Shown here piece by piece: positions 9,271 to 18,200 of a stretch of DNA of 64,000 nt. The DNA lies in NCBI GenBank assembly GCA_021732845.1, contig JAKFUF010000012.1, positions 1-64,000 of the forward strand, given 5' to 3'. The stretch comes from Planctomycetaceae bacterium. GTDB lineage: Bacteria > Planctomycetota > Planctomycetia > Planctomycetales > Planctomycetaceae. Position numbers and translations under genes: made by a program. The first letter of the stretch is position 1; each line of letters starts with the position of its first letter. Below the pieces are notes generated by a model, which saw nothing but the letters and a program-made list of their open reading frames with translations, made no database searches and was not told the DNA's origin.

Positions 9271-9620
9271 GGAGCTTCAGGAATTGCAGCAGGAATTCAA
9301 GCACGGACGGAAACAGTTCTATCCCAACCCACCGAATGTTGCGACACCCGCGAAAATTTACAGTGGATCAGGATTGAGGCGGCTTGGGAGTTCTGCCGAG
9401 TAAATGCCGTGGCTGTCGCCAGCAATGGGAATGGGATGTGTCAACACTGTAAAGGGGTTGTCCAGACCGGCGACGGCAAAATTTGTGAAAATTCTTTTGA
9501 CGCGCTCCCCCACCGCTGCTAGCATCAAATCCCATATGAAGTTTTCATGGTGATTTTGTACGGAAAATCTCCGTTTTTCGTGGCAGGACGCTGGCCTTTA
9601 ACTGATGGAAGAGGTGAGAG
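9271..9620. other. Intergenic region between divergent genes
   Basis: 350 bases separating the minus-strand permease gene from the plus-strand secreted-protein gene. Frames in it are short extensions of shadow frames. The only recognisable content is the sigma70-like promoter at 9497-9525, annotated separately, and a transcribed leader of about 90 bases before the ATG at 9621. Confidence 0.6.
9497..9525 (+). promoter_or_regulatory. Sigma70-like promoter for the secreted-protein gene
   Basis: A -35 hexamer TTGACG (9497-9502) and a -10 hexamer TAGCAT (9520-9525) are separated by exactly 17 bases. Transcription would start near 9532, about 90 bases upstream of the ATG at 9621. The match is good by consensus rules; activity is inferred. 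Confidence 0.5.
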
Positions 9621-10880
9621 ATGCTGCGAATTCGAACCGTTGCCAGCCTCCTGCTGGTGATGACCCTGTGCAGTCTGGCACCGTCGAGTGCCTCGGCACA
9701 GCGTCCAGGACTTCCCCCCCGCATCGGATTTAAGCGGCTCAATCTGTCGTTCGACAATAACATCAACATCTTCGGGTCGCCGAAGTTTCAGGACTTTGTG
9801 CTAGAAGTCCAGAAAATCCGCTCCGACCAGGATATGGCACGGCAGCAGGTCAAACTGGCGCTCCAATATCTGATTCTGAATCGCGACCGGATCATGGCCG
9901 GGCTCGATCCGCTCTACAACCAGGTCTTCGGCGGGTTTTACGATCGGACTAACCGCTTCTTCGGCCAGTACACTGTGGATTCGTCCCACATCGACCGCGT
10001 CATCCGCACGTTCAGCCAGATCGACCAGAGCTTGAACTCGGACACGTTCTACGGGTATGGAACTGGCAACACGCTGACATCTATCTCCGGGCCAATCCTG
10101 GGTGGATTTGACCGTGGTTCCCGCCAGTGGGGCTATTCGAATTCCGACTCGTTGTTGAAGTATGATGCCTACTTCAACACCGGCGGGCCGCAGCCACTGC
10201 GGTGGGACCGGGACAACAACCCCGCCAGTAGTCTCGCAGCTACCGAGCCGTTCCTCCGTCGGTACGCCGCCAGCAATGGGTTCGCGTTCTTCAATCAACG
10301 GCTGGACATTTACGGCGATGTCCAAAACATCCAGCGGCAGTTCATCGGTGGGGTCTTCCTCAGTTCGAACACGGGTGATCCCAGCTTGGACGGAAACGCA
10401 TTCCCACGCAACCGCTACACGGATGGTGGTCTGAACATGGACCCCTTCGCCAACAGCGGTCGGCTCCAACCGTGGAACAGCGGGCGCTTCGGTGGCTTCG
10501 GAGGAGGTGGTGGTGGCTTCGGCAACCTGTTCGATCTGAGCGACTACAACTTCAACGGCAGGTTCACAGGCAATGTGGACCGCTCGCTGCGCCGCTACCA
10601 GTTGATGATCGGCTCATTTTCTGAATACGCCACCGATCTCGACGATCCCCGCGGCGGTGCCTACCATGGTTTCAATGACCTGATCCAACTGCTCGCCTCC
10701 AGCCAGGATGAAGCCGACTTCGCATTACTGTTGGGCATGTCCTTCGACGCCGACAGCTTCGCGATGTTTGCTGAATTCCTGAATGGGGCTGGCTTCAACG
10801 ACCCGCGCAAGTTCCCACCGCGTGGGAAGAACGGCAAGTTCGTGCCTGGTGTGCCGATGTCGACAGCGGCTGGACCCTGA
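9621..10880 (+). CDS. Secreted protein of unknown function, Gly-rich segment
   Basis: A 419-residue protein with a clear signal peptide (MLRIRTVASLLLVMTLCSLAPSSASA, cleavage before QRPG). The mature part is rich in Asn, Asp, Phe, Arg and Gly, with a glycine run FGGFGGGGGGFGNLF near residues 292-306. I do not recognise a family. AGAGGTGAGAG lies just before the ATG. The gene is monocistronic: a promoter lies upstream and a strong terminator downstream. This suggests solid expression of an exported or envelope protein. Confidence 0.8.
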   Translation: MLRIRTVASLLLVMTLCSLAPSSASAQRPGLPPRIGFKRLNLSFDNNINIFGSPKFQDFVLEVQKIRSDQDMARQQVKLALQYLILNRDRIMAGLDPLYNQVFGGFYDRTNRFFGQYTVDSSHIDRVIRTFSQIDQSLNSDTFYGYGTGNTLTSISGPILGGFDRGSRQWGYSNSDSLLKYDAYFNTGGPQPLRWDRDNNPASSLAATEPFLRRYAASNGFAFFNQRLDIYGDVQNIQRQFIGGVFLSSNTGDPSLDGNAFPRNRYTDGGLNMDPFANSGRLQPWNSGRFGGFGGGGGGFGNLFDLSDYNFNGRFTGNVDRSLRRYQLMIGSFSEYATDLDDPRGGAYHGFNDLIQLLASSQDEADFALLLGMSFDADSFAMFAEFLNGAGFNDPRKFPPRGKNGKFVPGVPMSTAAGP

Positions 10881-10908
10881 AAAACACCGCGATTGACTTA
10901 GAGTTTCG

Positions 10909-10948
10909 ACAGACCCCGGTTTTCCAAAAACCGGGGTCTGTGCTTTTT
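10909..10948 (+). terminator. Rho-independent terminator
   Basis: A perfect 15-bp stem ACAGACCCCGGTTTT (10909-10923) pairs with 10927-10941 across a 3-base loop, followed by GCTTTTTG. It lies 28 bases after the stop of the secreted-protein gene and separates it from rsmB. Confidence 0.9.
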
Positions 10949-11051
10949 GCACTCTCTTTCACCACACCGTTCGCCAAACTCTCGCTGCCCGCGTAGAATC
11001 CTTGGTAAATCGACGTTTAAACCAGTTCCTACCGTCGTCGCAGGACGCTTG

Positions 11052-12503
11052 ATGAAACGCGCGTTTCGCCCCCGCCGCAAAGAAGCATCCGCTGCCCTAC
11101 CCGCCTCGCGCACCTATCGCAAGCCTCCGTTGACGGCGCGGGCGATCGCCTACGACGTGTTGTCCCGAGCCGCCCAGTCCGGGCAGTTTGCCACGCGCGT
11201 GCTGGAATCTCGGCTGGATGCGATCAACCCTGCCCCGCAGGAGCGGAAGCTGGCGGTCGAACTGGTGAACGGAGTGGTGCGGCGGCATTCCACGCTCGAT
11301 CTCATCGTCCGTTCGCAATTGATGCGCTCGCAGGAGGATGTCGAAGAAGGACTGATGATCCTGCTGCAATTGGGGGCCTATCAATTGGTTTTCCTCTCGG
11401 GAATTCCAGAACATGCCGCGGTGAACGAAACTGTCGAGGTTGCTAAAGTCTGGGGAGAATCGCGCTGGACCGCCTTTCTCAATGGCGTGCTGCGGTCGAT
11501 TTCCAAGCTGGCCAGCCCGGAATGGGCCACGGTACCAGCGTCGAATCATGTTCCCACGACCGCCAGTTCGTCGTGCGATCCCGCGACGCACAAGTACCGT
11601 GTTCTAAATACGGCGGTCTTTCCTGACCCTGCCCGTGATCCGATCGGGTACTTCACCGCCGCCTTCAGCTTTCCCGCGTGGCTGGCGGAGCGCTGGTTCG
11701 CACGGGTGGGACAGGACGAACTGTACCGGTGGGGGTTCTGGTTCAACACGCCTTCCAAGCTGTGCCTCCGATCCAACTCGATGAAGATCAGCCGCGACGA
11801 GCTGCTGGAGCGGCTGCAAAGCGCGGGGGTCGGTGCCCAGGCGGGCATTGAGCCCCAGTCGATCTGGCTCGACCAGGGCGCGGCCGTCAGCAAACTGCCG
11901 GGCTACTCTGAAGGGCTGTTCACGGTGCAGGACGAATCGGCCATGTCGGCCGCGCGGCGGCTGGCACCGCCGCCAGGGTCTGCTGTTCTGGATCTTTGCG
12001 CCGCGCCGGGCGGCAAGACGGTGCATATGGCCGAACTCATGCAGAATCAGGGGAAAATTACCGCCTGCGACATCGACGGTCAGCGGTTGGGATTGGTCAC
12101 GGACACCTGCAATCGCCTCGGCATGTCGATTGTCGAAACCTGGGCAATCCCCACCCCAACCAACGATCTGCCCCGCGGACCGTTCAACGCCGTGATGGTC
12201 GACGTTCCGTGTTCGAACTCCGGGGTGCTGGGGAAGCGACCGGAGGCCCGCTGGCGGCAGCAGCCAACCGATCTCCAGGAACTTCCGGAACTTCAACACC
12301 GCCTGTTATGCACGGCGCTCGCCCGCACACTCCCCGGAGCCAAAGTGCTGTACTCAACATGCAGCGTCGAACCAGAAGAGAACCGCGCAGTCGTGAACCA
12401 CGCACTGGCTGGGTTTCCCGAGTGGCGGTTGGTCGAGGATGTCTCGTTCGTCCCGGGCGCTCCTGGCGATGGTGGCTATCAGGCGCTGCTGGCCCGTGAC
12501 TGA
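11052..12503 (+). CDS. rsmB: 16S rRNA cytosine-967 C5-methyltransferase RsmB
   Basis: A 483-residue protein with an N-terminal NusB-like helical domain (about 20-160, with GIPEHAAVNETVEVAK) and a C-terminal SAM-dependent RNA m5C methyltransferase domain. Motif I is VLDLCAAPGGKT (about 312). The proline-cysteine motif IV is DVPCSNSGVLGKRPEARWR (about 384), and the catalytic motif VI is YSTCSVEPEEN (about 433). It methylates C967 of 16S rRNA. The usual fmt neighbour is absent here. The ATG at 11052 is chosen because upstream codons are not conserved-looking and overlap the preceding terminator. Confidence 0.93.
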   Translation: MKRAFRPRRKEASAALPASRTYRKPPLTARAIAYDVLSRAAQSGQFATRVLESRLDAINPAPQERKLAVELVNGVVRRHSTLDLIVRSQLMRSQEDVEEGLMILLQLGAYQLVFLSGIPEHAAVNETVEVAKVWGESRWTAFLNGVLRSISKLASPEWATVPASNHVPTTASSSCDPATHKYRVLNTAVFPDPARDPIGYFTAAFSFPAWLAERWFARVGQDELYRWGFWFNTPSKLCLRSNSMKISRDELLERLQSAGVGAQAGIEPQSIWLDQGAAVSKLPGYSEGLFTVQDESAMSAARRLAPPPGSAVLDLCAAPGGKTVHMAELMQNQGKITACDIDGQRLGLVTDTCNRLGMSIVETWAIPTPTNDLPRGPFNAVMVDVPCSNSGVLGKRPEARWRQQPTDLQELPELQHRLLCTALARTLPGAKVLYSTCSVEPEENRAVVNHALAGFPEWRLVEDVSFVPGAPGDGGYQALLARD

Positions 12504-12514
12504 TGCTTGACCGT

Positions 12515-15136
12515 TCACGGTGACTTGGGAAGCGGAAGCGGATGTCCCAGGCCGTCCTGGTTGGCCTTGAAGCCTCCACCATCCACATCCACATAGATGG
12601 GATTGGACAGCGCCACCGGCGGCGTGTCTTTCATCCGCGGTCCAGCCACTGTGCCGAGGATGATGTTCTCACCCGCCGCCACCACGATGACATGGGCGTC
12701 TTCCTTCAATTCGAGCAGCAACCGCTCATCGAACAGCAACCGCTCATCCGATCGAACCGCAGCGCCCGCACGCCGAAATTTCTCCGCGTGCGTGGCTCGT
12801 GAATACTGGTGTGCGGCATGCGGCCGCCCGTTCACCAGCACCGTAACGCGGTCCACATCCAGCCAGTTTGGGCACTGGACCCGCACCTTCAGTTCAATCC
12901 TTCCCGAAGCCGCCGGCAGATCCTCGCCCGGCTGCGCCTCTTTGCTTTGCCCCGCCTCCACACCCGAGACCTCCAGAAACGGTCCATTGGAGACAATGAT
13001 TTGGCCCTGACGCGCTGCGCGAGCAATGTCCAGAGTCTTGATGCTGGCAGGGTCGTCGGTCGAACTGCGGACCCAGTTGCGGTGGCGGCCCGATCCGTGA
13101 AAATTCGTCGGTGTGGTGGAATTGGCCACAGCGGTAATTCTGGCACCGTGATTAAGAAGTTGAAGCCACGCAAACACGGGGTTGGTCACCCGTTGACCGC
13201 TGATCTCTACTGTCGGCTGCAGGCGCAATGCCATCTCGAGTGGCTGAATCTCCAGCAACTGGAATCGTGAAACTCTCTGTGAAAACTCCGCGTCTGGATT
13301 TCCGTCGCCATTCTGGTCATAAAACTGCCAGAGCATACCGGGATCGTTGGCCTGCAGCACCACTTCACCACGGGTGTCCGCAGCGGTCAGACTATCGAAC
13401 TGGAGTGCGGACCCATTCATCGCGGTGGGAGCACCGCCATCCTGCGTGTGCGGGAGCAACTTCAGAGGAAACATATTGACCGACGAATTTGGAGCAGAGG
13501 TGCTGGGACTGGCCAGGCGAATGCCGCTCGCGGTCCCGAGCCACGGGCCGGCCTGGAGGCTTTCCAGCAACGGCGCATAGGACACGATTCGATTCAGTTC
13601 CGTCGACGGGGCGAACTCGATGTGTTCGGCCACCAGGTTCAAAACCCGGCCCTCTGGACTGCAGGTATTGTCCCCGGAGTAGGTGCATTGGCTGTTGAAG
13701 TCCGCGGAAATCCAGCCCTTGGTGTTGACGTTTCGCTCCAACTGCTCCGCCAGTTCGAAGACTTCCCCCGGTTCAATGGTGATTGTCCGGAAGACCGCGC
13801 TGTATTCCGGCCCGTGGCTCAAAGTCAAATTGTAGTCACCCGGCGGCAGCGGTTGTTCGAACGAGCCAACGCAGAAGCGCAGGTTCCGGACACCGAAGTC
13901 TCCGGTCTCCGGCCCAAAGTTCGGCTGTGGCTTGCCGCCGGTCGCCTGAATCTCGACTTTGCAGGGGAGCGGAGCGCCCCGAGCATCGGTGATCCGAGCA
14001 TTGAGTTTTCCAGGGCGATACTGCGGAATCTCAAGTTTGATGGTGCCACCAAGCCCAGCCACAACAATTGCCTTCAGCGGCTTTTCTGGCTTCAACGGCA
14101 GCCCCAAAGTCGACACGGTCGCGGAATAGCTGCCCACGGGCATTTGGGTCTCAAACAGCCCCGCGTCATCTGTCGTGGCTGTGCCGTAAAATATTCCGTT
14201 TCGTTGAAGTGTGATCTCTGCCCGAGGAATCGGTTTTCCACCACCCGTCGCCCGCAGCTTGACCAGTTCCAGGTCGTCACCCTGCAGTTCCAGCACGGCG
14301 GACTTGATGTCCAGCAGGCTTGAGGCGGGCAGGATCCAGCGGCTGAAATGAAAACTGGCCTGGGGTTCCAAGGTCACACTGCTTTGCCCGTTGTTTGCCC
14401 GGTATCTGAGGGAAGTCTCCAAAATCGAGGACTTTGTCATGTCCGGGGACTGCATTTCATGGAGAAGGCTCAGCGAGAATATGCCGTAAGCCTGGTTCCA
14501 ATGCCGGTCGTGCGCCCAGAACAAGGAACCGACGCCGTCGGGAACTTTCTCAAACGACTCCTGGGCGGGATCGAAGCGGATGTCGTCCGCCAGCGGCAGC
14601 GTCATCCGCTTGTCGGACTTGTTGGTGAAGGTGGTGACAACGACCAGCATCGGTTCGTCGGACTCCAAAATGTATTCCACCCGCACTTCCGGCAGCTCTG
14701 CGGTCGCTGCGGAGCTGACCTCCACCCGCAGTTGACTGGGTGAGGAAGATTCGGTCTGCACTTCGGTCCGCTCCTGGTCGAGCATTCGCCACCTGCGAAA
14801 GGCGAACTGCTTTTGTCCGGGGTAGAACGCCTGCAGTTGGTCGCTGCCGTTCACGCGCGTGGCGAGGTCGATCAGCGCGCCGCCCACATCACGGACCCTG
14901 GCGTTGGCATGTCGCGATTCGAGCGGTTGGGCGATCACGGCGGTCAGATAACCGTTGCGTAAGACGATGTCGCCAATGACCGCGTCCACCTCTTTGCCTT
15001 GGGGGACAAATTTCTGCCAGTTCGCTGCCGTCAGTTGGGCCACCTCGGCGAGCGGGCCGTCCCCATCGGCAGCGGCGACCGGCTGAGCCACGCATGCCAG
15101 CAAAAAGATTCCAACGAGACAAGCAGTCCGGTCCAT
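12515..15136 (-). CDS. Secreted protein with carboxypeptidase-regulatory-like domain and degenerate PHP-type segment
   Basis: An 873-residue protein with a signal peptide (cleavage near PVAAADGDG). An N-terminal beta-rich region is followed by a carboxypeptidase regulatory-like beta-sandwich (about 295-345: GKPIPRAEITLQRNGIFYGTATTDDAGLFETQMPVG). A region near 474-516 follows the plan of CehA/McbA-type PHP metallohydrolases. Where active relatives have D-x-H-x-H and a T-E/D-H-N motif, this protein reads SADFNSQCTYSGDN and PSTELNR. The metal-binding histidines are therefore missing. It is likely a catalytically dead, periplasmic relative with a binding or structural role. The assignment is by motif layout only. 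Confidence 0.7.
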   Translation of the reverse strand: MDRTACLVGIFLLACVAQPVAAADGDGPLAEVAQLTAANWQKFVPQGKEVDAVIGDIVLRNGYLTAVIAQPLESRHANARVRDVGGALIDLATRVNGSDQLQAFYPGQKQFAFRRWRMLDQERTEVQTESSSPSQLRVEVSSAATAELPEVRVEYILESDEPMLVVVTTFTNKSDKRMTLPLADDIRFDPAQESFEKVPDGVGSLFWAHDRHWNQAYGIFSLSLLHEMQSPDMTKSSILETSLRYRANNGQSSVTLEPQASFHFSRWILPASSLLDIKSAVLELQGDDLELVKLRATGGGKPIPRAEITLQRNGIFYGTATTDDAGLFETQMPVGSYSATVSTLGLPLKPEKPLKAIVVAGLGGTIKLEIPQYRPGKLNARITDARGAPLPCKVEIQATGGKPQPNFGPETGDFGVRNLRFCVGSFEQPLPPGDYNLTLSHGPEYSAVFRTITIEPGEVFELAEQLERNVNTKGWISADFNSQCTYSGDNTCSPEGRVLNLVAEHIEFAPSTELNRIVSYAPLLESLQAGPWLGTASGIRLASPSTSAPNSSVNMFPLKLLPHTQDGGAPTAMNGSALQFDSLTAADTRGEVVLQANDPGMLWQFYDQNGDGNPDAEFSQRVSRFQLLEIQPLEMALRLQPTVEISGQRVTNPVFAWLQLLNHGARITAVANSTTPTNFHGSGRHRNWVRSSTDDPASIKTLDIARAARQGQIIVSNGPFLEVSGVEAGQSKEAQPGEDLPAASGRIELKVRVQCPNWLDVDRVTVLVNGRPHAAHQYSRATHAEKFRRAGAAVRSDERLLFDERLLLELKEDAHVIVVAAGENIILGTVAGPRMKDTPPVALSNPIYVDVDGGGFKANQDGLGHPLPLPKSP

Positions 15137-15233
15137 GTTCAGCGCTCGATGCGGCCATTGAGTTCAGGCACGATGCCTACGCTGGCAGCATCGTCCACGG
15201 CACGCTGAATCGCAAGTCCGTGTCAGTCGACGT

Positions 15234-18200
15234 TCAAGGCGAGGCGGCCTTGGTCGCCGCTGGCGGAGGGTTGGGTGCCTTGACTGAAATGTTCTTGAAC
15301 CCTGCTTCCTGCAAGAGCGTGAGCCACGCTTGCAGGGACTTGACCGACCCTTCGGGGGCGGCCGTCACCACGACTTTGATGTCCGCGGCGGTGGCTGGTT
15401 CCAGCCCCAAGTCTCTCCGCTTCTGCAGCAGCGATTTCTGATCTTGCTCAATGGCATCTCGTGCCTTTTCGAACCAGACGACGTGAGACCGGCGCATGAG
15501 ATGAAGTTGTCCAGGGATGAGGGTCCCTGGGGGCGTTGTAGGAATGAACAGCTCGTAGGACAGTTCGTTCCGCCTGGCCCGGTCCTCGACATCGATCGAG
15601 TCCAAAGCTTGAGTCACCAGTGGGGTGGCCTGTTTGAGTGGGATGGCGAAACTGAGTTTCTGGCTGCCGGCGCGGACCGCGTACCACAACCCAACTGGGC
15701 TGCCACCTTGATTGACCATCAGTCCACCGCTTTCTCCCAGCGGCAGTGACAAGTCGGTTTGAATTAGGTTTTTCGGGAACTCGTCGCCCAAATCCTGTTG
15801 CAGCGCACTGACAGTTCCGAAACTTCCTTTCCAGGTTGGGGAGGGGACGGCAAGGATTGAGAGACCTTCGTACGGCTTGGCCGCCCCCCGCTCCAGTTCC
15901 ACCGTCGGCAGCGGTTGGGGCGGCGACACTCGGAGCACCACCAGACCGCGCTGATCGTTTGACGCCATGTAGGTTGCCGCCAGTTCGCGGTCGTCTGCCA
16001 AGCGGACGGTTAGAGTTCCGCCCTCAAAATCCTTCGCCACACCTGTGGTCAGGATCAACCCACGGGGATCAAAGACAACCCCCGAATGACGCCACGCCGA
16101 CAGGGTTGCAGCACCTGGTGCCGCCCGCTTCGTCACCGTGACAATGGCCGGCGCTGATCGGCTGACAATTCGGCTGGACTGCTCGTCCAATTTCCTTTCC
16201 GCAGCATTGTTGCGGGAAGGTTCAACCGGAATTGGTGCAGCCGGCGCGGGCTTTACGGCAGGTTCGGCGTCCGGCTGAGGCTCCTCGTCGTCCGCGAGCA
16301 CGTTGACTTTGATCGCCGCCGTCAGTTGGCCCGTCCATTCCTCCTTGTTCTCAATCGGCTGGATGGCATCTTTGGAGAGGTCGCCGAAGGTGTAGCCGAT
16401 CCTAAGAATGTGTTCGCCTGATCCAGTTGTCGCGAAGTATCCCACTCCTTGAGTCGTCGGCTTCTCAACAAACTGAATGGGTGGCATTTGCAGCAGGTCG
16501 CGTTCACCGGGCTTCAGCTTCCAACAGGTTGAATTGACCGGAAGCAAAATGTGGATCGTGTTGATGGGAACGCTGTCGGCCTGCCGGTCAAAGACTTCGA
16601 CGGAACGTCCGACCTCTGTGTAAGAATAAGAGGTGACGTTGATGTCGTGGTCGCTGACATTTTCCACCAGGAGCTGGCAACCGATTTGTTCACCATGCCG
16701 AACTGTGAGCGATGCCGGGACATTTGTTCCCTCCGGAAGATAGTTCCATTCGGTGTTTCCCGCCTCGCGGACCACCACGGCCATTCGCATGCCATCTCGC
16801 GTCTTGCCCCACAGCGAATCGGGTATCTTGGTGGACAGCTTCTTTTGCATGTAGGTGGCCGACTGATATTTCTCGGGTGCTGGACGATCCACCGGTTCGA
16901 GGACGAGAACCACACGGCCGGGAACCAGCTTGAAATCTGCCGGCCGCTTTTCCATTGAACCGGGCTCCGACAGGGCAATCCACAGTTCGTCGCCCTTGAG
17001 GCCATACACGCCAAGGTATGTCGACCCTTTAAACCGCTCGTCGAGTGGTGTGATGTCGATCTGCTTGGGGTCGCCGGCCGGATCGACCTTGTAGGAATAC
17101 TTCACATCGAAGCCATTGACGCCCGTCAGAAGGATCTCCTCGCCTTTGAATTCCACGGCGACATCTGCCGGCGCTTTAGCCTGGCCGGGCAGGCTTGGCC
17201 ATCCAGCGGTTGTGGTGTGTTTCCACTTTCCCTGCAACGATTCGATTTGTGCAGTGATCAGCTCGGACACGCCGGTTGCTGCTGGCGCGGCAGATTCGAC
17301 ATCGGCTTTCGCTGCCATCTGAACCTGCGGAACCTCGATCGAATTTCCATCCTTGATGGCAGGCATGTCGTATTGAAACACCCGGCCCACAACCGGAAGG
17401 TCACTCAGTCCAGGAACAGCCTTGACGTGAGCCTGGCGCCTTCGCTGTTTGAGGTATTCAACATAGTTCGCAACCGAAAGGATGCGGGTGCCATTGGCCC
17501 TGGCCGCAGCGATCATCGTGTGCGCCTCGGCAAGGTGCCGCTTGACGATCAGCCAGTCGACCTCGGTCTTCGCCGCGCTCACATTGGGAATTTTTCCCAT
17601 CACGAGAAACCGTACCTCTTTGGCAACGCCCGAGGCCGGCACGTGTCGCGCGAAATGGTTGGTGGCGAGATGGGGAATCCGCTTTCCGGCTGCGTCCAGC
17701 CGCACATCAATCCGAGTGCCGACATCCGACATTAGCTCCATCAGCGTTGTGTCATGGCCCGAAAGGTCATCATGCTCGACGATCTGATCCGTATTGACCT
17801 CACCCGCCAAGACCACATGGTCAACCGGCAGCACCCAGTACAGTTCATCCAGGAACTCGGGCCATAGTTCCAACGCGGCGTCATTGCGGGTGAACAGCAA
17901 CTGCCCCAGGCGGGTCATGCCCCACGAACCAATCCGCGGCAGAGTCTGGTCGCGGCTGTCGAGAACGGTCGACGACGCAAACCGTTCGGAGAACCAAAAG
18001 GTGATCCGGGCGGACTCGGAATTGGACTTCTCGCTGCGCCCATGCGGTCCGCGAAGCTCGAACGCCAGTTTGTCTCGAATCAGCGTCCAACCCACAGGCA
18101 GCTTCGCTCGCAGAGTCTGTTCCACCGCGACCGCTTCGTCCTTCGCAGCCGGTTGCGCGATCGGGCTGTCGCCCGCGTCTGGTGTCACGGCCACGACATC

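Noticed and set aside
13630-13655. GGTTCAAAACCCGGCC resembling a tRNA T-arm
   Set aside because: It lies inside a coding sequence and no acceptor, D-arm or anticodon stem can be built around it.
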